DNA from: Draconibacterium aestuarii | Lineage (GTDB): Bacteria; Bacteroidota; Bacteroidia; Bacteroidales; Prolixibacteraceae | Assembly: GCA_026671195.1 (NCBI GenBank) | Contig: JAPOHD010000067.1 | Coordinates: 62,001-126,000, forward strand | Direction: 5' to 3' | Length of the DNA stretch: 64,000 bases | Part shown: positions 43,533-53,900 of the stretch, in pieces | Numbering within the stretch: the first letter of the stretch is position 1 | Layout of the letters: every line of letters starts with the position of its first letter | Program-made: the position numbers and the translations under genes | Notes under the pieces: model-generated | The model's database searches: none | What the model was told of the DNA's origin: nothing | Seen by the model: the letters and a program-made list of their open reading frames with translations, nothing else

Positions 43533-46500
43533 ATGAAAAGAAGAATGTTACAGACATTGCTGTTTGTATTGTTTTCAATGTTTTGTGCTACGACCTATGC
43601 CCAAACAAATGTAATCGGTACAGTACAGAGTGATGATGGAGAACTCCTTCCTGGAGTATCTATTTTGATTAAGGGTACAACTACTGGTGTTGTAACCAAT
43701 TTTGATGGAAATTACAATCTTGTTGGAGTTCCCAACGATGCAACTCTTATCTTTTCCTTTGTTGGAATGACAACACAAGAGGTTGTAGTTAATGGACGAT
43801 CTACAATCAATGTTACATTGGTATCGTCAATGATTGGTGTTGACGAAGTGGTTGTTACAGCATTAGGTATTTCTCGTGAAAAAAAATCGTTGGGATATGC
43901 CGTTGCCGAAGTAGACGGTGAAAGTGTTCAAACTGTTGCTCAGGAAAACGTATTGAATGCCCTGGCGGGTAAAGTTCCTGGTGTGGCCATTAGTTCAACC
44001 GGTGGTGCCGGATCTTCTGTAAGTATGGTAATTCGTGGTGCTTCATCGTTAACCAGCGATAACCAGCCTTTGTTTGTTGTCGACGGAATTCCGATGAATA
44101 ATACATTGAACAATGTAGGTTCAATAGGAAAGGACAACAAACCGGATTACGGTAATGCTATTTCTGATTTAAATCCGGATGACATTGAAAGTATGTCGGT
44201 ATTAAAAGGACCAAGTGCAGCAGCTTTGTATGGATCTCGTGCTGGTAATGGTGTTGTTTTAATCACTACCAAATCAGGTAAGAAAGGAAAAGGATTAGGT
44301 ATTAACTTTACTTCGAATACGGTTATTGAAACACCATACAAGTTTTTGGATAATCATAACTTGTTTGCAAATGGTCAGCGTCCCTTTACGCAGGACAATC
44401 GTCCGAATAACGGACTGGATTACTATCTGGTACCTGCAGGTGATTCGTATTGGGTTGGACCACAGCTTGATCAGGGAATGATGGCTTATCAGTGGCCTTA
44501 TTTTAACGAAAATGGTGTACTTACTGCAAGGCCTTTAGAATCGCATCCTGATAATGCCAGGGATTTTTTCGAAACAGGTATTACTTCCAATAATTCACTT
44601 TCTATAACTAATTCGAACGAAAAAGTGGATTACAGAATTTCATACAGTAATATGCAGAACAAAGGGATTATTCCAAACAGTGATTTGAATAAAAACTCGA
44701 TTGGTATGAATTCGACGTTGCGATTAACAGATAAATTATCGGTCAGTTCAAGTTTGAATTTCGTTTCTAATGGAGCAGACAACCGTCCCTCTACAGGTAA
44801 CCGTGGAACAAACCCACTTCAGGCTTTGTATGATATCAACTCGCACATCGATATCAATGACCTTAAAAACTATTGGGTACCCGGGCAAGAGGGCTTGCAA
44901 CAAAATGCTCCGTACAATCTTCGAGTAAATCCAGACGGGACTTACGAAAAGGGAAATATTATCAATAATCCATATTTTATTGCCAACGAAGTAAATAACG
45001 GTTTTCAGAGAGACAGGATTTACGGTAACGCTCGTATGGATTATGAGCTAAATAAAGAATGGTCGGTAATGGCTCGTTATACGCACGATCAGTTTAATGA
45101 GAAACGTGAAACCAAAATAGCTCCAAGTTATACTGGCGATGCAAATGGCGTTTACGGTATACAAAATTTGTACAGATTGGAACAAAATGCCGACTTTTTA
45201 ATTTCGTATAAAAAGAACCTTGAAAGCTGGAGTTTGAACGCTTCTGGTGGTGGTAATTTTATGTACCAAAATGCCGAAAATAACAAGGCTGCAACTAAAA
45301 ATGGTGGTTCTGGTTTGGTGATCCCCGGAGTTTATTCTCTTGATAATATTGCCCCTGATAACTTAGATTATTCATCGGCAAAAAGTGAAAAAGCTATTTT
45401 CAGTGTTTATGGTTTAGCATCATTAGGATACAAAAATGTGGTTTATCTTGATGTAACAGCGCGTAACGACTGGTCGAGTACGCTTCCTGTAGAAAACCGT
45501 TCTTATTTTTATCCATCAGCTTCGTTAAGTCTTTTGCTGGACAATATGTTTGATTTAGGACCTAATGTGTCGATGGCCAAATTACGTGGAGGATGGGCAA
45601 TGGTTGGTAACGATACCGATCCTTACAAACTTATGCCAGTAATGGATAACGATGGTAACTGGGGAAATTATCCATTGCTTTCCACGTCATCAACATTATT
45701 ATTATCTGATTTAAAACCTGAAATTCAAACTTCGTGGGAAATTGGTGCCGACCTTGCTTTTTTTGAAAACCGGGCGCGTTTTGAAGGAACTTATTATAAT
45801 TCAGAAAACAAAAACCAGATTTTAAGTATAGGACTTCCTCCATCTTCGGGGAACACTTCAAAACAAATTAATGCAGGATTAATAGCAAGTAAAGGAATTG
45901 AACTTTCTATTGGCGGAACACCCATCCAAACCAGCAACCTGTCTTGGGATGTAAACTTTGTTTATACAAAAAACAGAACAACAGTAAAAGAATTGGCAGA
46001 TGGATTCGACTACATTAAACTTTGGACAGATGCAAAAGGTGGCGCAGTAACACGTGTCGGAGACGAAATCGGTCAAATAGTTGATGATATTATGGTACGG
46101 GTTGATGATCCGACATCTCCTTATCATGGCTGGCCAATTATCGACAATGAAGGCTGGGAAAGTTCTGACAACTGGGAAAATTATATGGACTCGGGTAATG
46201 ATAAAGCTGTTATTGCTAATTTTAATCCCGATTTTATGTTGGGGATGCAAACCGCGTTATCGTATAAAAAGTGGAAAGTTAGTGCAAGTTTTGACTGGAG
46301 AATCGGTGGACAATTTATTTCTCAAACTATGCGTTACGGTGAATCAGACCTACACAGTCAACGCTGGTTAGACAAAACCCTGAAATTGAACGATATGTCG
46401 GGAGCGGAGAGAGCAGAATACCTTAAAGATAATGCCGACAAATATTTGTCTCCTGATGGAGAGTTTTTTGTTCTTGTTGGAGGACCAAGTATCGGTTACG

Positions 46501-46955
46501 GAGGCCTGCCTCATACCGAAGATGGTATTACATTAAACGATGGTGTATTTATGCCGGGAGTTCAAGGTTATTACGATGATAACGGCAAATTTGTAATGAC
46601 TCAGGAAAATCTTGGCGACGAAGGAACAGCAATGATTCGTTATCAGGATTATTATGGTTGGGGATACACCCGTTGTGCAATGTTTGATGCTGACTATATT
46701 AAATTGCGTGAAATCTCAGTCTCATATCAGTTGCCCCAATTTAAATCTTTAGGAATACAAAATGCGTCTGTTTCACTGTACAGTCGTAATATTCTGCTGT
46801 GGACAAAAGCAGGTATTGGTATCGATCCGGAAACTGCTTTCCAGGCCGAAACAAGTAGTCAGGGTGGCGGCAGCCAGTTCAAACAGGGAATTGAGAGATA
46901 TAATGTAAATCCATGGACCATTCCAGTGGGGATTAAATTAAATGTAACTTTTTAA
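43533..46955 (+). CDS. SusC/RagA TonB-linked outer-membrane transporter (copy 1)
   Basis: 1140 residues: signal peptide 1-23 ('CATTYAQ'), carboxypeptidase-regulatory-like domain about 25-110 ('VIGTVQSDDGELLPGVSIL'), TonB-box region 'DEVVVTALGISREKKSLGY', plug about 130-250 ('LAGKVPGVAISSTGGAGSS', 'SVLKGPSAAALYGSRAGNG') and a barrel ending 'WTIPVGIKLNVTF'. It is the same length as the SusC at 50908 and aligns with it nearly gap-free with long identical blocks. SusD follows after 18 bp. The leader TTTAAAATAATCTTT has no Shine-Dalgarno site, as usual in this phylum. Confidence 0.96.
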   Translation: MKRRMLQTLLFVLFSMFCATTYAQTNVIGTVQSDDGELLPGVSILIKGTTTGVVTNFDGNYNLVGVPNDATLIFSFVGMTTQEVVVNGRSTINVTLVSSMIGVDEVVVTALGISREKKSLGYAVAEVDGESVQTVAQENVLNALAGKVPGVAISSTGGAGSSVSMVIRGASSLTSDNQPLFVVDGIPMNNTLNNVGSIGKDNKPDYGNAISDLNPDDIESMSVLKGPSAAALYGSRAGNGVVLITTKSGKKGKGLGINFTSNTVIETPYKFLDNHNLFANGQRPFTQDNRPNNGLDYYLVPAGDSYWVGPQLDQGMMAYQWPYFNENGVLTARPLESHPDNARDFFETGITSNNSLSITNSNEKVDYRISYSNMQNKGIIPNSDLNKNSIGMNSTLRLTDKLSVSSSLNFVSNGADNRPSTGNRGTNPLQALYDINSHIDINDLKNYWVPGQEGLQQNAPYNLRVNPDGTYEKGNIINNPYFIANEVNNGFQRDRIYGNARMDYELNKEWSVMARYTHDQFNEKRETKIAPSYTGDANGVYGIQNLYRLEQNADFLISYKKNLESWSLNASGGGNFMYQNAENNKAATKNGGSGLVIPGVYSLDNIAPDNLDYSSAKSEKAIFSVYGLASLGYKNVVYLDVTARNDWSSTLPVENRSYFYPSASLSLLLDNMFDLGPNVSMAKLRGGWAMVGNDTDPYKLMPVMDNDGNWGNYPLLSTSSTLLLSDLKPEIQTSWEIGADLAFFENRARFEGTYYNSENKNQILSIGLPPSSGNTSKQINAGLIASKGIELSIGGTPIQTSNLSWDVNFVYTKNRTTVKELADGFDYIKLWTDAKGGAVTRVGDEIGQIVDDIMVRVDDPTSPYHGWPIIDNEGWESSDNWENYMDSGNDKAVIANFNPDFMLGMQTALSYKKWKVSASFDWRIGGQFISQTMRYGESDLHSQRWLDKTLKLNDMSGAERAEYLKDNADKYLSPDGEFFVLVGGPSIGYGGLPHTEDGITLNDGVFMPGVQGYYDDNGKFVMTQENLGDEGTAMIRYQDYYGWGYTRCAMFDADYIKLREISVSYQLPQFKSLGIQNASVSLYSRNILLWTKAGIGIDPETAFQAETSSQGGGSQFKQGIERYNVNPWTIPVGIKLNVTF

Positions 46956-46973
46956 TTCGGTAAATTATAAATT

Positions 46974-48677
46974 ATGAAATTATTAAAAGCAACATACAAA
47001 TTGCTGTTTGTTCTGTTAGTTGTTTCGTTCGCATCGTGCAACGATTACCTGACAGAGTTGAATGAGAATCCTAACGGAGTAAACCCGGAAGATGTTAATC
47101 CGAACCTTATGCTACCTAAGATTATTTCACAAACGGGAACAGAATATCTGAAAGAAAGCTTTAACAGCAGTACTGCCGGAGTGATGCAATATGTACAACT
47201 TAGCGGATGGGGAAACTCATTAAATAAGTATACCTGGAACGGTACTGAAGCATGGGATAAACAATATGGGATACTGAGAAATGCAAAACATTTATACAAC
47301 CGTGCTGGCGATGAAGATATGGAATTTCATCAAGCGGTGGCAACAGTAATACGCGTATTTAACTTCGGATATATCACCGACAGCTGGGGTGATGCACCAT
47401 ATAGTGCTGCTGTTAATTCTCAGGAAGGCGGACAAGAAGATCTTTTCCCGGCGTTTGATTCTCAGGAAGAAATTTACAGAGGAATTATTGAGGAATTAAA
47501 AACAGCAAACACCTTGCTGTCGAAAACAACAGGCGAATACGTGGGTATGGATGGTAATGCCGATTTTATTTATGGAGGAGATCCTGAAAAATGGAGAAAA
47601 ATGGCTAATTCACTAATGCTACGATACTATATGAGAGTTTCTGAGAAATTACCTGATTATGCAAAAGAAGGTATCGAAGAAATTATTTCAAATCCAAATC
47701 AGTATCCGATTTTTACTTCAAGCGATGATGATGCAACAATGAGTTTTATAGGTTCTTCCACTGATGACTCGTGGCCGTCAAATACAACATACGATGTTTC
47801 ACAGGATGAATACACCAGGATTCAGCTATGTGCAGGATTTAGGGATGTTTTGGTTGATTACAATGATCCACGTATTGCAGTTTGGTTTAATGAAGTAAAA
47901 GTACCAATTAAACTTTCGGATAAATATGATGAAGCAGATGTAATTGTTGATGGAATAAGATATGTACATGTTGATTCATTGGAAGCATTAAACTATGTTG
48001 TTTACAACAGAGACACATGGGTTGATGACATTAACGCTGAAAAAACCTTAATTGATACGATGAATTATGCAGGTATGCCAATTGCTTCAAGTACTGGTGA
48101 CGGATCTGGTTGGAACTTAAATCCGGATAAGGTTCAGGGAGGTCCCAATGTGCATAATTCAGCTCTTGATGATAAATATAAAGCGGCAAGCGGAGATATG
48201 CTTAGAGCAAGGTTAATATCATATTCCGAGGTTTGTTTTATCCTGGCAGAAGCAGCTCAAAAAGGATGGAACGTTGGTTCACAGCAAACCTGGTACGAAG
48301 AAGGAATTAGAGCTTCTTTCGAGGTATGGGGAGTTAGTGCTGATTATGATACATATATTGTAGGTGAAGGTGTTGCATATGATGGAACTCAGGAACAGAT
48401 AATGACACAAAAATGGATAGCAAACTGGACAGCTGCCCATGAATCATGGTGCGATTGGAAGAGAACAGGTTATCCGGTGTTAACCGTTGGGCCAAAAGGA
48501 TTGCGCGATGCTATGCCACTAAGAAAGAAGTACCCTGCAGATGAAATTGCCAGAAATAATGCAAATTATGCAGTGGCAAGAGAAGGTTTAGTGGAAACTT
48601 CATTTACAGCAACTGATGGTAAGGACAGTGCCTGGTCGAAATTCTGGTTATTACAGGGCACCAATAAACCCTATTGA
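46974..48677 (+). CDS. SusD/RagB-family surface lipoprotein (copy 1)
   Basis: 567 residues with Cys22 ('VSFASC') as lipid site. SusD-like_2 marks: 'ELNENPNGVNPEDVNPNL', 'GVMQYVQLSGWG', 'FNFGYITDSWGDAPYSAA', 'KMANSLMLRYYMRVSEKLP', 'FIGSSTDDSWPSNTTYD' and a C-terminal end 'DSAWSKFWLLQGTNKPY'. It is closely similar to the SusD at 54349 over its whole length. It works with the preceding SusC as the lid of one import complex. Confidence 0.95.
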   Translation: MKLLKATYKLLFVLLVVSFASCNDYLTELNENPNGVNPEDVNPNLMLPKIISQTGTEYLKESFNSSTAGVMQYVQLSGWGNSLNKYTWNGTEAWDKQYGILRNAKHLYNRAGDEDMEFHQAVATVIRVFNFGYITDSWGDAPYSAAVNSQEGGQEDLFPAFDSQEEIYRGIIEELKTANTLLSKTTGEYVGMDGNADFIYGGDPEKWRKMANSLMLRYYMRVSEKLPDYAKEGIEEIISNPNQYPIFTSSDDDATMSFIGSSTDDSWPSNTTYDVSQDEYTRIQLCAGFRDVLVDYNDPRIAVWFNEVKVPIKLSDKYDEADVIVDGIRYVHVDSLEALNYVVYNRDTWVDDINAEKTLIDTMNYAGMPIASSTGDGSGWNLNPDKVQGGPNVHNSALDDKYKAASGDMLRARLISYSEVCFILAEAAQKGWNVGSQQTWYEEGIRASFEVWGVSADYDTYIVGEGVAYDGTQEQIMTQKWIANWTAAHESWCDWKRTGYPVLTVGPKGLRDAMPLRKKYPADEIARNNANYAVAREGLVETSFTATDGKDSAWSKFWLLQGTNKPY

Positions 48678-48711
48678 TTAATTAGGTATTTTTTCTAAAA
48701 AGTTTTTTGAG

Positions 48712-48745
48712 AGGCTGTCCAATTTATTTGGACGGCCTTTTTTTT
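48712..48745 (+). terminator. Rho-independent terminator after SusCD copy 1
   Basis: An 11-bp stem, AGGCTGTCCAA (48712-48722) with TTGGACGGCCT (48728-48738), containing one G-U pair and a 5-nt loop, followed directly by a run of eight T. It lies 35 bp after the SusD stop and separates copy 1 from the membrane-protein transcript. Confidence 0.85.
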
Positions 48746-49405
48746 AAAAGGAATATCTGGCTGGTGAATAATAAGTAAAGAACAATTAGAATATTGAAAT
48801 ATACAGAAAAGCCAACTTTTTTTAATAAGAATCGTTATAGCAACAATAAGAATTGTAGCAGGTCAATTAATTTGATTTTGGCTCAACTGAACAGTAAAAA
48901 GGTGTTAACTGAACTTGATTAATTTCTCTTGTTTAACATCGGCATATAAATTACTCTAGTGCAATAAACATAATACCTTGTTGGCATAATGTAATAACCA
49001 AAAAAATAATCTATGAATATTGTTTTAAAAAAAAATCAAATTGCAATATGCTAAAAGGATTTAGCATATCGTTCTGTGTTTTGTCTGATGTTCAATTAGT
49101 TACAAATAGTGTGTATGTAATATTGATTTAATTTAATGTTAAGTAAAGGTATTGTAATGCAATGGGGGTAAAATATGTTAGGTATTGTGCAAAATTAACG
49201 AAGTATCTGTTTTATGCTTCTCATAATTTTACAAAGAGCTTAAAATGTTAAAATATGTTTTAAGCGCTAAAGAATGAAGATGTATAATATTAACAATATA
49301 ATAGTTTGTAGAGTAGAATACGTTTTAACAAATTTTAGGTTTTTAGGATTGACGTTAATCAGATATACTGATCATTCAATATTTTATAAAGTACAATTAA
49401 GAGTA
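48746..49405 (+). promoter_or_regulatory. Long control region before the membrane-protein gene
   Basis: 660 bp without a convincing gene. The left part is plain AT-rich spacer. From 49046 on it carries the extended palindrome (listed separately) and the conserved block 49173-49252, which matches 40471-40550. Similarity continues weakly to near the start codon (GGTTTTTAGGATTGACGT beside GGTTTTGGTTTAACGT). This conservation is why I place the next gene's start at 49406 and not at an upstream in-frame ATG (49274). Confidence 0.6.
49046..49069. promoter_or_regulatory. Palindromic operator-like site, copy 2 (10-bp arms)
   Basis: ATATGCTAAA-AGGA-TTTAGCATAT: perfect 10-bp arms around AGGA. The central 16 nt (49050-49065) are identical to 40349-40364. 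It has no T-tract after it and is 369 bp downstream of the last gene, so a terminator role is unlikely. The site lies about 340 bp before the membrane-protein start. Confidence 0.7.
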
Positions 49406-50677
49406 ATGAAAAATTTCTGGATAAGCATAGTTATATTAGGCATGACAATGGGAACTGCATGGGCAGTGCGTGGCCAGTTTGGGCACGAACAGGGAGCTGC
49501 CTGGGCAGGGGCTATTGGCGCTTTCGGACTGATCATTGTTTCAAACCGGAAAGATTGGCTGCAGAAATTATTTGTTACGGCACTTGCATCTGCTATCGGA
49601 TGGGGTGTTGGTGGTATGATTAGCTATGGTGTGGTTGTTGGGTACGGAAGAAGTGAAAGTTTACCCAATGCCTTTTATGGTCTGTTAATGTTATTTGTAA
49701 TTGGCGGATTATACGGTATGCTGGGTGGTGGATTAACGGGTCTTTCACTTGAATCGTCAGCAAAAAGGCGTGTAAACTGGGGAAGCCTGATTGCTGAAAT
49801 GGTAGCCGGCGGATTACTTTCTTACGGTTTTCTGATTATGCAACTTGGGATTAAAATGACTCCTCCACGTTCTGAAGCCTGGGCTTTTTGTCTTGGAGCA
49901 GGATTAGCTATGATTTGGTATATGGCTCGCAATAAATTTAATTCATCCTTACGACTGGCTATTTACACAACTTTGGGAGCCGGCTTTGGTTTTGCCTTTG
50001 GAAATTTTTTGCAGGTACTCGGAAATGTTCTGGAGATTCAATTTAATATGTGGAATGTGATGGAATACAGTATTGGCTTCTTTGGAGGATCATCACTGGC
50101 GTATGGTGTATTTACCTCAACTTGGCCTGATACGTCGAATGAGCCATTGGAAGCTTGGAAACACAAAACTTCATTGTTGATTGTAGTTGCTTTAATTCCG
50201 TTAATTGTATTTAAAGAGTCATTACTGTTTAATACGTTGCTAAACCGATTAAGCACAATAGCTTCCAGCGAAATTATTGCACTTTGGAGTAGTATGGTGT
50301 CACTATGCACCATTGTTGCTGTAATAGTAATAATTTGGTACATGGCAGCTAAAAGCTCGTTCATACTCGATAAAAATAGAGCATGGCTTGTTTTTCTTTT
50401 ATACCTTGTGTTGTACGTTGTTGTAAGTTTCATTGTGTCAGGTCTTTTTGCAGGAGTAGTGCATCTGAATCATTGGTTGTATGTTGTAAACCTGGTTGTA
50501 ATTCTTCCGGTACTAAGAAAAAGTATATCACCCTTTAATTACGGTGGGCGATTTAGTGTAACCCTTCTGAATGGCTGGCCCTATTACCTGGCTGTAGTAG
50601 TTATTCTAATTTTTTTATTCGCCTTGTTATTAACAAATATTCATGGAGAAATGAGTGGAGCACATAATCGGTTTTAA
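49406..50677 (+). CDS. Polytopic inner-membrane protein, unknown function
   Basis: 423 residues from ATG 49406, the start where the first hydrophobic helix begins. I count about 12-13 transmembrane segments with small-residue-rich packing motifs ('GWGVGGMISYGVVVGYG', 'GGLYGMLGGGLTGL', 'GAGFGFAFGNFLQVLG'). The N-terminal loop 'VRGQFGHEQGAAWAGA' has charged residues inside an otherwise hydrophobic region and could be a functional site. I do not recognise a transporter family. Lying between two SusCD pairs, it may carry the imported sugar across the inner membrane, but it could also be an enzyme. Confidence 0.7.
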   Translation: MKNFWISIVILGMTMGTAWAVRGQFGHEQGAAWAGAIGAFGLIIVSNRKDWLQKLFVTALASAIGWGVGGMISYGVVVGYGRSESLPNAFYGLLMLFVIGGLYGMLGGGLTGLSLESSAKRRVNWGSLIAEMVAGGLLSYGFLIMQLGIKMTPPRSEAWAFCLGAGLAMIWYMARNKFNSSLRLAIYTTLGAGFGFAFGNFLQVLGNVLEIQFNMWNVMEYSIGFFGGSSLAYGVFTSTWPDTSNEPLEAWKHKTSLLIVVALIPLIVFKESLLFNTLLNRLSTIASSEIIALWSSMVSLCTIVAVIVIIWYMAAKSSFILDKNRAWLVFLLYLVLYVVVSFIVSGLFAGVVHLNHWLYVVNLVVILPVLRKSISPFNYGGRFSVTLLNGWPYYLAVVVILIFLFALLLTNIHGEMSGAHNRF

Positions 50678-50907
50678 CACAAATACAGATAAGGAGATAA
50701 TTATAATAATAACCGCTATAAACTTTAAGCCTAGTAATTAAATATTAATCAAATTGACGTTAAATACTATAAAATAGAAAAAGTATGTGAAGATATGTTG
50801 TATTATAAATTAGATAACTGAAACTATAACTGATTTCAAATCCCATAATGAATGCATGGGACCAAATAACGAAATAACCTTAATTAGTTTAATTTAAATT
50901 AATCTTT

Positions 50908-53900
50908 ATGAAAAAAAGAATGTTACAAACACTCTTGTTTGCATTATTTACTTTGTTTAGTGCAGCTACTTTTGCACAAACAACCGTAAGTGGTACAGTA
51001 CAGAGTGAAGAAGGAGAACTCCTTCCCGGAGTTTCAATTTTAATTAAAGGGACAACTTTTGGAGTTGTTACCGATTTGGATGGAAATTACACCCTTAGTG
51101 GAGTGCCCGCAGATGGAATTCTTGTCTTTTCGTTCGTTGGAATGACAAAGCAGGAGATTCCTATCGATGGAAGATCAACAATCAACGTTACTTTGGCTTC
51201 ATCCTCAATTGGAGTTGATGAAGTAGTTGTGACTGCATTGGGGATTTCGCGTGAAAAGAAATCACTTGGCTATTCTGTTGGCGAAGTTGATGGTGAAAGC
51301 TTACAAAAAGTTGCTCAGGAAAACGTATTGAACGCACTTTCCGGTAAAGTTGCAGGTGTGGCCATTAGTTCTACCGGTGGACCAGGATCGTCGGTAAGTA
51401 TGGTAATCCGGGGAGCTTCATCGTTAACCAGTGACAACCAGCCTTTGTTTGTTGTTGATGGTGTTCCAATGAACAATACGCTAAATAACGTAACTTCAAT
51501 TGGTAGAGACAACAAACCGGATTATGGTAATGCAATATCGGATTTAAATCCTGATGATATTGAAAGTATGTCGGTTCTAAAAGGACCAAGTGCAGCTGCA
51601 CTTTATGGCTCACGTGCCGGTAACGGAGTTGTGCTGATTACAACCAAATCAGGCAAGAAAAGTAAGGGGTTAGGAGTTAATATTAGTTCGAATACAGTTA
51701 TCGAAAGTCCTTATAAATTTTTGGAGAAACATACATTGTTTGCCAACGGCCAACGTCCGTTTACTCAAACTGATCGTCCCAATAATGGTTTGGACTATTA
51801 TTCAGTTCCCGTAGCCGATTCTTATTGGGTGGGACCTGAGCTTGACAAAGGAATGATGGCATATCAATGGCCTTATTTTGATGAAAACGGCGCACTTACT
51901 GCCACTCCTTTAATCTCACATCCTGATAATTATAAAGATTTTTTTGAAACCGGTATTACTACAACCAACACCGTTTCACTGAATAATTCGACCGAAAAAG
52001 TGGATTACAGGCTATCGTATAGTAATATGGAAAACAAAGGAATTATTCCTAACAGCGATTTACATAAAAACTCGATCGGTATGAATTCTACGTTGCGATT
52101 GACAGATAAACTATCTGTTGGTTCAAGTATTAATTTTGTGTCGAATGGAGCCGATAACCGTCCTTCAACAGGAAACAGGGGAACGAACCCACTTCAGGCA
52201 TTATACGATCTTAACTCACATATCGATATTAACGACCTGAAAGATTACTGGGAACCAGGAAAAGAAGGTATTGAACAGAGAGCTCCATATAACCTGGAGG
52301 TAAATCCTGATGGAACCTACGATAAAGGAGATGCAATTAACAACCCATATTTTCTTGCCAACGAAGTAAATAATAGTTTCCAAAGGGACAGATTCTATGG
52401 CAATGCTCGCATTGATTATGATATTACCAAAGAATGGTCTTTAATGGTTCGTTACACTCACGATCAGTTTCATGAGAAACGTGAAACCAAAATTGCTCCA
52501 AGTTATACGGGCGATGCAAATGGGGTTTACGGGTTACAAAATTTATACAGACTGGAACAAAATGCTGACTTTTTATTAGGTTACAACAAAACAGTCAATG
52601 ACTGGAGTATAAATGCTTCAGCGGGTGGTAACTATATGTACCAGTTTGCCGAAAATAATATGGCAGCGACTAAAGACAGAGGTTCGGGTTTGGTTGTACC
52701 TGGTGTTTATAACCTGGGTAACATCGCACCTGATAATTTGAATTACTCGTCGGGAATGAGCGAAAAAGCAATCTACAGTTTATATGCTTTGGCATCGTTT
52801 GGTTACAAAGATGTTGCTTATCTTGATTTAACCGCACGTAACGATTGGTCAAGTACTTTGCCAGTAGAGAACAGATCTTATTTCTATCCATCTGCATCGT
52901 TGAGCTTGTTATTAAACAATGCCTTTGATATGGGACCAAATGTTTCTCTTGCCAAAATTCGTGGAGGTTGGGCAATGGTAGGTAACGATACCGATCCATA
53001 TAAACTAATGGCGAATATGAATGACAACGGATCTTGGGGAAATCAAATCATGTTGTCTACTTCAGGAACACTGTTATTACCAAATTTAAAACCTGAGATT
53101 CAAACATCTTGGGAAATTGGTGCCGATCTTGCATTATACGAAAACCGTATCAGGTTTGAAGGAACTTACTATAGTTCAGAAAACGAAAACCAAATTTTGA
53201 ATATTGGTCTTCCGGTTTCTTCAGGTTACTCATCAAAACAAATTAATGCCGGTTTAATTGCCAGTAAAGGTATTGAACTTGCATTTGGTGGAACACCAAT
53301 TCAGACCAGCGATCTAACTTGGGATGTGAATTTTGTTTTCTCGAAAAACAGAACAACAGTAAAAGAACTGGCCGAAGGATTTGATTACATTACCCTGTGG
53401 ACTGATGCAAAGGGTGGTGCCGTTACAAGAGTTGGCGACGAAATTGGTCAGATAGTGGATGATATTTTGGTTCGTGTTGATGATCCTACATCTCCTTATC
53501 ACGGCTGGCCGATAATTGATGATGAAGGTTGGGACGATTCTGACAATTGGGAAAATTATATGGAACCTGGCGACAACACAGCTGTAATTGGCAACTTTAA
53601 TCCCGATTTTACAATGGGAATGCAAACTGCATTGACTTATAAAAACTGGACCATCAGCGCAGCCCTGGATTGGAGAGTTGGAGGACAATTTGTGTCTCAA
53701 ACTTTCCGTTATGGAGAATCAGATTTACACACTCAACGCTGGATCGACCGCACGCTTAAATTAAACGACATGAGCGGTGCAGAAATGGCACAATATCTTA
53801 AAGATCATGCCGATCAATACTTATCTCCTGATGGTGAGTTCTTTGTTGTAGTGGGTGGACCAAGTGCTGAATACGGCGGTTTAGAACATACAGAAGATGG

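Noticed and set aside
49046-49069. Palindrome as a transcription terminator
   Set aside because: No T-tract follows, a proper terminator already stands at 48712-48745, and the same core occurs ahead of another gene.
49274-49405. An in-frame ATG that would extend the membrane protein by 44 residues
   Set aside because: The extra residues have no signal or helix logic and the DNA resembles the control region at 40.6 kb, so it is leader sequence.
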